A stretch of DNA of 12,782 bases from an uncultured Lachnospiraceae bacterium (GCA_946627575.1 CAMOVS010000011.1:1-12782); one strand, 5' to 3'. Positions 1-7,199 are shown, counted from the first letter of the stretch. Notes: generated from the letters alone by a model not told the origin. A program made the numbers and translations.

Positions 1-17
1 AAGCCCAAACAGCAGCT

Positions 18-404
18 TTATATCCGCTTATCGTCGGCCTTGGTCTGGAACCGTTCAGCATCCACGATAAACCGGGTGTGGCTGCCCCGGCCAATCTCTT
101 CCATCTCATCCCGGACTTCCACGTCAAAGGTCAGCTTCTTACGGTCAATCCTACTTAGAGTCAGCTGGCAGCTGATCTGGCTCCCCACGGGACTGGGCGC
201 GATATGAGACACCTCAATCCCCGTCCCTACGGTCGTCATCCCTCCGTCCAGATTGCCTTCCAGAAGAGTTACCGCCGCCTGCTCAATCAGCTTCGTCATG
301 GCAGGTGTACCGTATACTCTCAGGGTCCCGCTGCCCAGGGCCAGCGCTGTATTCTGATCTGTAACCTCTTCTGTCAATGTGATCGACATTCCTTCTGAAA
401 TCAT
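18..404 (-). CDS. Hotdog-fold thioesterase, FlK (fluoroacetyl-CoA thioesterase)-like
   Basis: A 128-residue single-domain hotdog protein that probably hydrolyses an acyl-CoA thioester in the cytoplasm. The catalytic triad of the Streptomyces FlK family can be placed: Thr33 in GTPAM, Glu41 in LIEQAA and His67 in VSHIAP. The Thr-Glu spacing (8) and Glu-His spacing (26) equal those of FlK (T42, E50, H76). The C-terminal GRGSHTRFIVD stretch is also typical of the family. The first ATG is chosen because AAAGGGG lies about 7 nt upstream; the second ATG at 389 has a purine-rich box directly against it, which is too close. It lies 100 bp downstream of the rubredoxin-like gene on the same strand and may be co-transcribed with it. 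Most members of this family in gut bacteria are not fluoroacetate enzymes, so the true substrate is unknown. Confidence 0.85.
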   Translation of the reverse strand: MISEGMSITLTEEVTDQNTALALGSGTLRVYGTPAMTKLIEQAAVTLLEGNLDGGMTTVGTGIEVSHIAPSPVGSQISCQLTLSRIDRKKLTFDVEVRDEMEEIGRGSHTRFIVDAERFQTKADDKRI

Positions 405-504
405 GATAATCCCCTTTCTAAATGGTCAGTATCCTTCCGGAGCCGGCTGCCGGCCAGCAATCAGCTGCTGTTCTGCGCCGGATCCCTTCTTCCCCTTTAC
501 CCTT

Positions 505-753
505 CTACCGGATCTGCTGAAATCCGCCCGGGCTTACATGGCACAAAGGACATTCCGTCAATGTGGAGAAAGGTCTTCCTTCTTCCGCCTCGTCAAATAT
601 ATAGCCGCATACCCGGCAGCGATACCTGCCTTTTAACGGTACCTTTTCTTCCGGATTCGGGGAAGAGGCCGTATCTTTCTTACTTCCTTTATCTTCTTCA
701 AAAATATGATGGGACATGTTTGTCTTTCTTAATTGCTCTAAGATCGTATCCAA
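505..753 (-). CDS. Small rubredoxin-like iron/zinc protein
   Basis: An 82-residue protein with a polar, probably disordered N-terminal half (residues 1-41, rich in Ser, Lys, Glu and Pro) and a C-terminal rubredoxin-like knuckle domain. The metal ligands are Cys46 and Cys49 (CRVCGYIFDEAEEG) and Cys68 and Cys71 (CPLC). The spacing between the Cys pairs is 18 residues, shorter than the roughly 29 of free rubredoxins and longer than the roughly 12 of rubrerythrin tails. A role as electron carrier or zinc ribbon is inferred from the fold only. The start is TTG: an AAAGGAG box sits about 10 nt upstream. An internal ATG at 717 would give a 70-residue protein but has only a weak AAGAAAG box. A candidate promoter with a palindrome lies in front (809-837). 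The gene could form a unit with the downstream thioesterase. Confidence 0.75.
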   Translation of the reverse strand: MDTILEQLRKTNMSHHIFEEDKGSKKDTASSPNPEEKVPLKGRYRCRVCGYIFDEAEEGRPFSTLTECPLCHVSPGGFQQIR

Positions 754-808
754 AGATGATCATCTCCTTTGCCGCGGGGCGGGTTTTATAATATATTGAT
801 TCTTTTCT

Positions 809-837
809 ATGGTAGTTCATTATGACATGATTGTCAA
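809..837 (-). promoter_or_regulatory. Candidate sigma-A promoter for the rubredoxin-like gene
   Basis: On the minus strand TTGACA (837-832) is followed after exactly 17 nt by TACCAT (814-809), a perfect -35 with a 4/6 match -10. Transcription would start near 802, about 50 nt before the TTG start. The -35 is embedded in the palindrome at 823-836. Confidence 0.4.
823..836. promoter_or_regulatory. 14-bp palindrome TGACA-N4-TGTCA overlapping a -35 box
   Basis: Perfect 5-bp arms separated by TGAT on the plus strand. The position over the -35 hexamer of the candidate rubredoxin promoter suggests a repressor operator. The half-site geometry (14 bp) is like that of CRP/FNR-family sites, but no regulator can be named. 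Confidence 0.3.
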
Positions 838-851
838 ATTGAATAAAACAT

Positions 852-1715
852 CTAACAAGCTGCTATGGCATCGGTCATTTTCAAGGCCCTTACATTCGCC
901 TTAACATTGTGCACGCGAAAGATCGAGGCTCCTGCCATCCGCCCGATCACTGTCGTGGCCAGGGTGCCTTCTTCCCTTTCATGAACCGGAAGGTCAAGAC
1001 TGATCCCGATCATGGACTTCCTTGAGGTGCCAAGCAGGATGGGGCATTTCCATTGATTCATAATCATCAGGTTCTTCATCATAAGCAGGTTCTGTTCATA
1101 GCTTTTTCCGAATCCAATGCCGGGATCCAGGATGATCCGATCTCGGTGAATTCCGGCTCTCTCTGCTATGCGGAGGCTTTCCTCCATCTCCTTGCAAAAG
1201 ATTCCCAGGAAACCATCTCCCTCCCTGTCGGACTCCTCTCTTCCCGATTCCGGCTTTCCGGCATGGTTTTCTTTAAAAATGCTTTCCCTGTTGTGCATAA
1301 GGCAGCAGGGCAGGCCGGTTCGGGCGATCAGGCCAGCCATCTCCCCCTGGTCACGGCGGAGGCCCCATATATCATTGATCATGTCAGCTCCTGCCTCAAT
1401 CCCGGCCCTTGCGACTTGGTGCTTGCAGGTATCCAGAGATACCACCGCATCCGTATTCTTTTTTAAAGCCCTGATTACAGGCACGACTCTTTCGATCTCC
1501 TCCTGAACAGGAACCTCCTCATAGCCCGGCCGCGTAGACTCTCCACCCACATCAATGATGGCAGCCCCGTCTTCGATCATTTTCAGGGCATGAGTCAGAG
1601 CACGGTCGGTATCCATATGGCTTCCGCCATCGGAAAAGGAGTCCGGAGTTACGTTCAGTATCCCCATGACATAGCTTTTCCTGTCGAAATCAAAGTCTTT
1701 TTTTCCGATTCTCAT
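852..1715 (-). CDS. folP: Dihydropteroate synthase
   Basis: Condenses 6-hydroxymethyl-dihydropterin pyrophosphate with p-aminobenzoate to give dihydropteroate in folate synthesis, the sulfonamide target. All family signatures are present in order: GILNVTPDSFSDGG (18-31), GGESTRPG (57-64), DTCK (95-98), ND (114-115), LMH (139-141), DPGIGFGK (197-204), SRKS (231-234) and RVHNV (267-271). At 287 residues it is near family length. A hydrophilic, charged insert at about 143-170 (rich in Glu, Arg, Ser and Gly) follows LMHNR. The ATG has a strong GGAGGAAA box. No other folate gene (folE, folB, folK, folC) is next to it, so here folP stands alone. A short frame upstream ends with its TGA overlapping this ATG. 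The gene is followed closely by the rubredoxin-like gene, which appears to have its own promoter. Confidence 0.97.
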   Translation of the reverse strand: MRIGKKDFDFDRKSYVMGILNVTPDSFSDGGSHMDTDRALTHALKMIEDGAAIIDVGGESTRPGYEEVPVQEEIERVVPVIRALKKNTDAVVSLDTCKHQVARAGIEAGADMINDIWGLRRDQGEMAGLIARTGLPCCLMHNRESIFKENHAGKPESGREESDREGDGFLGIFCKEMEESLRIAERAGIHRDRIILDPGIGFGKSYEQNLLMMKNLMIMNQWKCPILLGTSRKSMIGISLDLPVHEREEGTLATTVIGRMAGASIFRVHNVKANVRALKMTDAIAAC

Positions 1716-1935
1716 AAGGCATTTCCTCCGGCCAGCTCCTGCACATTCATCTCACGGCTTACCTGGCGAGAATTCTGTACCGGAAGCGAAAGCAGCAAGG
1801 ACGCATCCCTCCGGACCATACGGCAAAAGGAAGGAAATCCCTACAACCGGCAGGTCAAAAACGATACGTCCCAGCTATTCACTATTATTTGCTATTCATG
1901 ATCTACTGCTCTTCTTTATTCGTAGTCATTCTCTC
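1716..1935. other. Intergenic region between the amidohydrolase gene and folP
   Basis: No gene of normal size and no convincing terminator is seen in these 220 bp. Two features stand out. The octamer GCTATTCA occurs twice, at 1874-1881 and 1891-1898 (17-bp period). A minus-strand short frame can start at a TTG near 1798 behind a GGAGGG box, encode about 28 residues ending ELAGGNAL, and stop with TGA at 1714-1712, overlapping the folP ATG. That arrangement allows translational coupling, but nothing else shows that it is expressed. Confidence 0.35.
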
Positions 1936-3468
1936 TCAGATTCCATTCTCGTAGACCAGGTCTCCCTTTCTTACCGTACCAAGGACCTTGATGTCCTTGA
2001 TGGTCTGAGGATTGACGGTCAGCGGATCCTCTTCCAGGATGACCATGTCGGCCTGCATACCCGGCTTCAGCTTACCCTTGTAATCATCTTCCCAGCCGCA
2101 CCTTGCTCCTTCGCTGGTGTACATGCGGACAGCCTCGTAGGGCGTTACCGAGTTCTCCGGATAGGGCTGGTTGACCGCTGCGTGGATTCCCAGAAGTGCA
2201 TCCAGGGGCGTGATATCCGAATCGGATCCGCCGCCTACGCAAAGACCGGCATCCAGCATGAGTCTCAGAGGATATCCGGCCTTCTCCCGGTCTTCTCCCA
2301 GTCTGGACCGGTAGATGGACTCCGGGCCCCCTCTAAGATAGGTGAATGGAGGCTGGGTTGAGATGCGGACACCCATCTGAGCCGCCCTGTCGATGTCTCT
2401 CTGGTCCGGCCAGCCGAAATGCTCCAGGCGAAGCCTGGCAGTGTCCTTTTTCTCCGGATGCTTTCCCATGACCTCTTCATAGATATCGAGGGCTGTGCTG
2501 ATCCCTTTCTGACCTATGACGTGGAAGCTCATGGCCAGGTCGCGGACAATCCCGCTCTCCACAAAGTCCCTGGCTTCTTCGTAGGTGTAGTTCAGATAGC
2601 CGCAGCCATCCCCGTCACAATAGGGATCGAAGAAGGCTGCCGTCCTTGAACCAATGGAACCATCCAGAAGGATGTCGCCTCCCAGAATCCCCATCTTCTT
2701 GGCCAGAGGATCGTCGGCTTCCGGCATGTAGCACCAGTAAATAACCAGATCTACCGGGAAATCTTCTTCATGCTCCAGCAGAAGCTCTACCGCAGGATCG
2801 TCTTTGGTAAAGCCTTCCTGGGCATGGATGGTGGTAATGCCCTTCCTGAGAGCCTCCTCCCCGGTCCACTTCATAGCCTCATAGAACTCCTGTCTGGTTC
2901 TGGGGAAGCGGTTGCGGGCTTCCTTGTTGGCCTTGTCCTGGAGGCGGCCGGTCAACCGGCCGGACTCGTCCTTGCGGACGCCTTCCAGATCGTCATCGAT
3001 CCCCAGGGCGTCGTAGGCAAGACGGTTGACCAGAACATAATGGCCTCCACGGTCCGATATAAATACCGGCCTGCCGATGACATCCAGCTCCTCCATGGTC
3101 GGCGGTCGCTTCTCGGCCAGAAGGCCTTCGTCGATCCGCATCCCGTAGAGCCACCGGTCCTGATCCCAGCTTGCATCAGCCTCTTTCAGCCGTTCGATGA
3201 CCTCAGGGATATCTTTGGCATCGTACATGTTGATTCCCTGGGCATCGAATCCGGTTAAGGACAGGTGGGCATGACAGTCATGAAAACCGGGCAGAACCGT
3301 AGCCCCTTTCAGATCTTTTACAGGAATCCCGGCTTTTTTTGCCGCTTCCTTTATCTCTTGGTCATTCCCCACTGCCGCAATCTTTCCATCCAGGGCAAGA
3401 ACAGCAGTATATCTTTTCCTCACATCCATGGGTATGACATTGCCATGGACAAATGCTATATTACCCAT
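1936..3468 (-). CDS. YtcJ-type metal-dependent amidohydrolase (Amidohydro_3)
   Basis: A 510-residue cytosolic hydrolase of the amidohydrolase superfamily (COG1574/YtcJ-like). The N-terminal beta-sandwich leads to a TIM barrel with the metal-binding HAH motif at His66/His68 (GFHDCHAHL). The subfamily signature DGSIGSRTAAF lies at 269-279, His316 is in FHVIG, His350 in LEH, and the acidic residue Asp416 in GGGSDSD. The C-terminal GKLKPGMQADMVILEEDP (465-482) closes the composite sandwich. Length is normal. The start ATG follows GAAAGGGAAA. The gene begins 17 bp after the stop of the FGGY kinase gene, so the two are almost certainly one transcript. The substrate of this subfamily is rarely known (N-acyl amino acids, hydantoin-like or other amides), and the pairing with a kinase does not settle it. 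No secretion signal is seen. Confidence 0.9.
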   Translation of the reverse strand: MGNIAFVHGNVIPMDVRKRYTAVLALDGKIAAVGNDQEIKEAAKKAGIPVKDLKGATVLPGFHDCHAHLSLTGFDAQGINMYDAKDIPEVIERLKEADASWDQDRWLYGMRIDEGLLAEKRPPTMEELDVIGRPVFISDRGGHYVLVNRLAYDALGIDDDLEGVRKDESGRLTGRLQDKANKEARNRFPRTRQEFYEAMKWTGEEALRKGITTIHAQEGFTKDDPAVELLLEHEEDFPVDLVIYWCYMPEADDPLAKKMGILGGDILLDGSIGSRTAAFFDPYCDGDGCGYLNYTYEEARDFVESGIVRDLAMSFHVIGQKGISTALDIYEEVMGKHPEKKDTARLRLEHFGWPDQRDIDRAAQMGVRISTQPPFTYLRGGPESIYRSRLGEDREKAGYPLRLMLDAGLCVGGGSDSDITPLDALLGIHAAVNQPYPENSVTPYEAVRMYTSEGARCGWEDDYKGKLKPGMQADMVILEEDPLTVNPQTIKDIKVLGTVRKGDLVYENGI

Positions 3469-3485
3469 TTTTCCCTTTCTTTCTA

Positions 3486-4982
3486 TTATTTGAGCCAGCC
3501 GGATGCATGCTTGACCGCTTTGTTCCAGCCGTCCATCAGCTTCTTTCTCTCATCTTCGCTGAGTCTTGGCTCAAAGCGCTTCTCGCACTGCCATTTGGAG
3601 GCAACCTCTTCCATATCCTTCCAGAATCCTGTGGCTACGCCGGCCAGGAAGGCAACACCCAGGCAGGTGGTCTCTGTGATGACCGGACGTTCTACCGGAA
3701 CACCCAGGATATCAGCCTGGAACTGGAGGAGGAAGTCGTTCTGGGCTCCGCCGCCATCTGCGCGAACCGACTGGATCTCAACGCCGGCATACTCTGCCAT
3801 GGCATTGAAGGACTCGGCTACCTGATAAGCCATAGCCTCGATAGCCGCGCGGCAGAGGTGGGCCTTGGTGGTTCCTCTGGTAATACCGATGATGGTACCT
3901 CTGGCATAGGGGTCGGATCCGTTAGGCAGACCGGCAAAGGCAGGAACGAAATATACCCCGCCATTGTCTTCAACAGAATTAGCCAGCTCCTCCGCCTCTT
4001 TGGCATTGGAAACCACGCCGGCTCCGTCTCTCAGCCACTGGATCGCCGAGCCGGATACATTGGCAAAGCCTTCCAGAGCATAATGCTGTTTGTCGGCTAT
4101 ATCATTGGCGGTCTCGATAAAGAGGCCGGTCTCATGCGGGATATTCTGAGGCAGCTTATCACCGGCATTCAAAACGATAAAGGAACCGGTTCCGTAAGTA
4201 TTCTTGATCATACCCGGCTTGATGCAGGCCTGGCCTACCGCTGCGGCAGTCTGGTCACCGGATGTGGCCCCGATGGGGATCTTGTAGCCGAAGAAAGCAT
4301 CCGGATCGGTATAAACGATGGTCTTACCGGTCAGGGTCAGGTCCGGAAGGATCTCTCTGGGGATACCGAATTCCTTCAGCATCTCGGGATCATAATCCAG
4401 AGTGGTTACATCACCAAGCAGGGTTCCAGCGGTATTGGTGAAGTCCGTGACGTGGGCCTTGCCGCCGGACAGCTTCCACATGAGCCAGGTGTCCACCCAG
4501 CCATAAAGGACTTTACCTTCTTCGATCCCCTTCTTCACCTCGGGATCATGAGCCATAATCCATTCGATCTTGGGCCCGCTGCCGTTGGTCATGGCGATGC
4601 TGCCCAGAGAGCCATATTTATCAGGCATATATTTGGCATTGAACTCTGCCACACGGTCGGCCGTTCTCATATCCTGCCATACGATGGACCGGTATACCGA
4701 CTTGCCTGTATCTTTATCCCAAAGAACGGTCGTTTCTCTCTGGTTGGTAATGCCGATGGCCACCAGATCATCCAGGCTCAGTCCGCCTTCATCCACGCAC
4801 TGCTTGATCATCTTCATGGTCACGTCATAGATCTCATCCGCGTCATGCTCTACCCAGCCCGGCTCCGGGAAATACTGGGTGAACTCCGAATAAGCATTGG
4901 ATAAGATATTGGAATCGTGATCAAAAGCAATCGCCCGAATACCTGTCGTCCCCGCGTCAATACCCATTACATACTTTGCCAT
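3486..4982 (-). CDS. glpK: FGGY carbohydrate kinase, glycerol kinase-like
   Basis: A 498-residue ATP-dependent sugar/polyol kinase. Overall identity points to glycerol kinase: phosphate-binding DAGTTGIR (9-16), PGWVEHD (41-47), ITNQRETT (78-85), VWQ (101-103), VDTWLMWKLSGG (163-174), GDQTAA (242-247), NTYGTGSF (261-268) and a C-terminal DGGGAQNDFLLQFQAD. Against E. coli GlpK the glycerol contacts Arg83, Glu84, Trp103, Asp245 and Phe270 have counterparts (R82, E83, W102, D243, F268). The DPYFSGTK stretch carrying Tyr135 is replaced by MTNGSGPK, with Asn at about 133, and the usual DQGTTSSR loop reads DAGTTGIR. The GLGAPYWDPYARG segment is changed to GLPNGSDPYARG. It is therefore either a divergent glycerol kinase or a related polyol kinase, and the symbol is tentative. 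The ATG follows GGAGGGACATT. It is preceded by a strong promoter and a hairpin leader and followed by the amidohydrolase gene. Confidence 0.85.
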   Translation of the reverse strand: MAKYVMGIDAGTTGIRAIAFDHDSNILSNAYSEFTQYFPEPGWVEHDADEIYDVTMKMIKQCVDEGGLSLDDLVAIGITNQRETTVLWDKDTGKSVYRSIVWQDMRTADRVAEFNAKYMPDKYGSLGSIAMTNGSGPKIEWIMAHDPEVKKGIEEGKVLYGWVDTWLMWKLSGGKAHVTDFTNTAGTLLGDVTTLDYDPEMLKEFGIPREILPDLTLTGKTIVYTDPDAFFGYKIPIGATSGDQTAAAVGQACIKPGMIKNTYGTGSFIVLNAGDKLPQNIPHETGLFIETANDIADKQHYALEGFANVSGSAIQWLRDGAGVVSNAKEAEELANSVEDNGGVYFVPAFAGLPNGSDPYARGTIIGITRGTTKAHLCRAAIEAMAYQVAESFNAMAEYAGVEIQSVRADGGGAQNDFLLQFQADILGVPVERPVITETTCLGVAFLAGVATGFWKDMEEVASKWQCEKRFEPRLSEDERKKLMDGWNKAVKHASGWLK

Positions 4983-5022
4983 AATGTCCCTCCTTCACTT
5001 AAAGACAAATGATAAAAGAATT

Positions 5023-5042
5023 AATAGTAACAAATAGTAACA
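5023..5042. repeat. Two tandem copies of a 10-bp unit
   Basis: AATAGTAACA occurs twice back to back on the plus strand (5023-5032, 5033-5042) within the glpK-like leader, between the terminator-like hairpin and the ribosome binding site. It could be a binding site or simple slippage. Confidence 0.5.
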
Positions 5043-5069
5043 AACACCCTGAATCCAAGCTGTTAAGCC

Positions 5070-5123
5070 AAAAGAAAATCCGCAGGACATATTCCGCCTA
5101 CAGCATGAATACATCTTGCGGAT
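5070..5123 (-). terminator. Terminator-like hairpin in the leader of the FGGY kinase gene
   Basis: On the minus strand the arms ATCCGCA (5123-5117) and TGCGGAT (5084-5078) pair. One A/C mismatch follows, then GATG with TGTC (one or two G-U pairs), then TATTC with GAATA. This gives 16 pairs around a 12-nt loop (5106-5095). The run TTTTCTTTT (5078-5070) comes directly after. This is the form of an intrinsic terminator. Because it lies downstream of the promoter at 5156-5184 and upstream of the kinase start, it could act as an attenuator. It could also simply end read-through from the LRR gene. Confidence 0.55.
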
Positions 5124-5155
5124 CACTCAAAAACTCAGATCCATTTATGTGGATT

Positions 5156-5184
5156 ATTATAACACTTAAATACACATAGGTCAA
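5156..5184 (-). promoter_or_regulatory. Strong sigma-A promoter for the FGGY kinase-amidohydrolase unit
   Basis: TTGACC (5184-5179), a 17-nt spacer and TATAAT (5161-5156) on the minus strand, with an extended TG one base before the -10. Transcription would begin near 5149, leaving a leader of about 165 nt before the kinase ATG at 4982. Confidence 0.7.
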
Positions 5185-5211
5185 ACAAAGGATTCACAGG
5201 CCGGTCCTGAC

Positions 5212-6258
5212 TTATTTCTTAATCTTGACCTTCTTGCTGGGACTCCATTCGGAATAGCATTTCTTGCCGTTAATCTTCTTAAAATAGCGGATGCTGATAT
5301 AATAGGTCTTCTTCCTGCTTAACTTCGCTGTCCTTCTGCTCGTCGTCTTTTTATTATTGATGGTAATATACTTTGTACCGTTATAGTAATACTTGTCTTT
5401 GGAATAACGGATCTGATAGCCTGATCCGCTCTTTTTCTTCCATTTGAGATAAATCCTCCTGGTCCTTACATTCTTGGCTCTCTTGATCTTAGGAGCTTTA
5501 ACACCCTTCATGCGGTATTCCAGCCCCCAGGCTTTGGCGTATTTGTAGGCGGAGGAAGAAGTGATATTGCTGGACGGTCCGACGACATAAAAGCCTGGTG
5601 TCTTTTTGATATGCTTCTTGGGCGTTGAATCGTCCAGTTCATAATCATCATCCCAGCCATGGGCATAGAAACCAAAGGCATACTTACCGATACTTTTTAC
5701 CGTAGGCGGGATATAGATATAATCCAGAATACCACCGGAAAAAGCGTATTTTCCTATGCTGATGCAGGAGGAAGGCAGGCTGATAGTCCGTATATAAACT
5801 CTGGAAAATGCACTGTCTCCTATAATCTTCAGCTTAGGCGGCAGGGTCTTGATCTCCAGGTCTTCGCATTCTGCAAAGGCCTTTTTTCCGATCTGCTCAA
5901 TCGTATCCGGCATACTAACCTGGGATATATAGAGACCATGAAAAGCATAGCTGCCTATATAGGTAATCCCTTTTCCCAGAACCACCTTCTCGATCCTGGA
6001 GAAGTCAAAGTCTTCATCCGTATTATCCTTGTTCATCAGAAACCATGGAGCTTCCGCAGATGGGCTGTAATCGTTCATTTTCCCGCTGCCGGCAATCGTC
6101 AGAGTCTTATTATCCGTATTGTAGAGCCAAAAAAGAGAAGCCCCGCATGTACCTCCCTTGATTTTAGCCTGGGCTGTCACAGGAAATAAGAGGACCGCCA
6201 GCAGCATACCCGCCATTAAAGCAATTCTTTTGACATATGCACCTGTATTCTCTCTCAT
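5212..6258 (-). CDS. Secreted leucine-rich repeat (BspA/LRR_5) protein with C-terminal FnIII-like domain
   Basis: A 348-residue exported protein. The start at 6258 is chosen because GGGGGT lies about 7 nt upstream and it begins a clear signal peptide: Arg/Lys near the start, hydrophobic core at 12-28, and a VTAQA cleavage site before Lys32. Upstream in-frame codons would only add a tail that spoils the signal. After a short GTCGASLFWLYN-type lead and TLTIAGSG, typical of Clostridial LRR_5 proteins, irregular leucine-rich repeats (IEKVVLGKGITYIGSYAF, IEQIGKKAFAECEDL, CISIGKYAF, VKSIGKYAF) run to about residue 205. The last roughly 95 residues form a Lys/Tyr-rich fibronectin-III-like domain (YLKWKKKSGSGYQIRYS, KKTYYISIRYF). 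No LPXTG, SLH or choline-binding anchor is seen. Such proteins are thought to bind surfaces or host ligands; the ligand here is unknown. The only candidate 3' hairpin, CAGG/CCTG at 5197-5209, is weak. Confidence 0.85.
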   Translation of the reverse strand: MRENTGAYVKRIALMAGMLLAVLLFPVTAQAKIKGGTCGASLFWLYNTDNKTLTIAGSGKMNDYSPSAEAPWFLMNKDNTDEDFDFSRIEKVVLGKGITYIGSYAFHGLYISQVSMPDTIEQIGKKAFAECEDLEIKTLPPKLKIIGDSAFSRVYIRTISLPSSCISIGKYAFSGGILDYIYIPPTVKSIGKYAFGFYAHGWDDDYELDDSTPKKHIKKTPGFYVVGPSSNITSSSAYKYAKAWGLEYRMKGVKAPKIKRAKNVRTRRIYLKWKKKSGSGYQIRYSKDKYYYNGTKYITINNKKTTSRRTAKLSRKKTYYISIRYFKKINGKKCYSEWSPSKKVKIKK

Positions 6259-6410
6259 AATAACACCCCCTTTATAAAAGAGAATCCACGTTATACTTTC
6301 TACTGTATAATAATAATATGCCATACAATTGCCTGTTATTCAATATTAATTTCTGAAAATATTATATTAAATTCCAAAAACAAAGGGGTATTATTTCTTT
6401 TTGTATTCAC
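6259..6410. other. AT-rich region upstream of the LRR gene
   Basis: About 150 bp of very AT-rich sequence holding the ribosome binding site of the LRR gene. TATAAT- and TATTAT-like hexamers are present (around 6350 and 6315), but none has a good -35 at the right distance, so no promoter is assigned. No gene seen. Confidence 0.3.
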
Positions 6411-6474
6411 AAAAAAAGAATCCGTATACAGACACATATGTCACCACATCTCCCCCATTTTTACGATGATTCTT
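6411..6474 (-). terminator. Intrinsic terminator after the metallophosphatase gene
   Basis: Minus strand: AAGAATC (6474-6468), a 2-nt bulge and CGTA (6465-6462) pair with TACG-GATTCTT (6426-6416). The stem ends in a run of seven T (6417-6411). The 35-nt enclosed loop itself holds a small GACA/TGTC hairpin. It begins just after the phosphatase stop codon, matching the end of that transcript. Confidence 0.5.
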
Positions 6475-6476
6475 TC

Positions 6477-7199
6477 CTATGCCTTATCATAAGGCGAAAA
6501 CCAGAACTCCCTTCTCTCCTCGCCAAGACTCATACAGTAAAGTCCTCCGTACCTGCCCCGGGCGATCAGATTGCATCCACCGTCAATGGTAATAAGGCTC
6601 TCCCCAACCGCAGGGCTGTAGAAAGGAGGCTTCTCCATCCCCTTGGTCTGGACCGGAATGTGGCCGACGATGTGGATATAGCCGTCATCGTACAGCTCCG
6701 GATCCACATGCTCCCAGAGACGATAAGGGGAATACCAGACAGCCATAAAGGCATCGTCCCATGAATCCACTTGCGAGTATCTCAGATCTTCCCCGGTATG
6801 ATCCGGGAGAAAAAAGCTGTGAGACAGGGCGTAGGGGATTCCGTCCACTTCCACATACTTCTGAACCCAGGACTCCCTGAGATAGGTCACAATCTCTTCC
6901 CTGGCTTCCGGATCAAGTGCCTGGAACTCCTTATAGGTCATCTGACCTCCATTGCCCCCATAGAACCAGGATTCCGGCATACCGGTTTGATCCAGATAGT
7001 CCAGCATCATCAGTTCATGGTTGCCCAGGAAGGGAATGACATTGTCTCTCTTCATCATATCCTGAAGAATAGGAATACTGGATGGCCCCCGGTCAATCAT
7101 ATCTCCTATAACATAGAGAGTATCCTCCGGTTTTATGATTTCCATCAGCTGCTTATATAGATCATATTGTCCATGAATATCACTGCACACGTACTGCAT
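6477..7199 (-). CDS. PPP-family metallophosphatase (calcineurin-like)
   Basis: A 240-residue cytosolic dimetal phosphoesterase of the Ser/Thr phosphatase/ApaH-PrpE superfamily. The metal ligands and catalytic motifs appear in order: Asp7 and His9 (SDIHG), GDMIDRG (32-38), GNHE (59-62), His127 (LSHSFF) and His180 (VGHIP). Possible activities are protein phosphatase or dinucleoside-polyphosphate hydrolase; the sequence does not decide. The second of two ATGs is chosen: the AGGAG box touches the first ATG (7205) but lies 6 nt from ATG 7199. A consensus promoter lies about 115 nt upstream and a terminator directly follows the stop, so the gene is probably monocistronic. The HAD phosphatase gene is divergent from it. 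Confidence 0.9.
   Translation of the reverse strand: MQYVCSDIHGQYDLYKQLMEIIKPEDTLYVIGDMIDRGPSSIPILQDMMKRDNVIPFLGNHELMMLDYLDQTGMPESWFYGGNGGQMTYKEFQALDPEAREEIVTYLRESWVQKYVEVDGIPYALSHSFFLPDHTGEDLRYSQVDSWDDAFMAVWYSPYRLWEHVDPELYDDGYIHIVGHIPVQTKGMEKPPFYSPAVGESLITIDGGCNLIARGRYGGLYCMSLGEERREFWFSPYDKA

Noticed and set aside
379..636. Plus-strand 85-codon frame
   Set aside because: It overlaps the rubredoxin-like gene and the thioesterase start in antisense and shows no family features.
3453..4904. Long plus-strand open frame of 483 codons
   Set aside because: It lies antisense to the clearly recognisable FGGY kinase gene, has no family motifs and follows from the codon bias of that gene.
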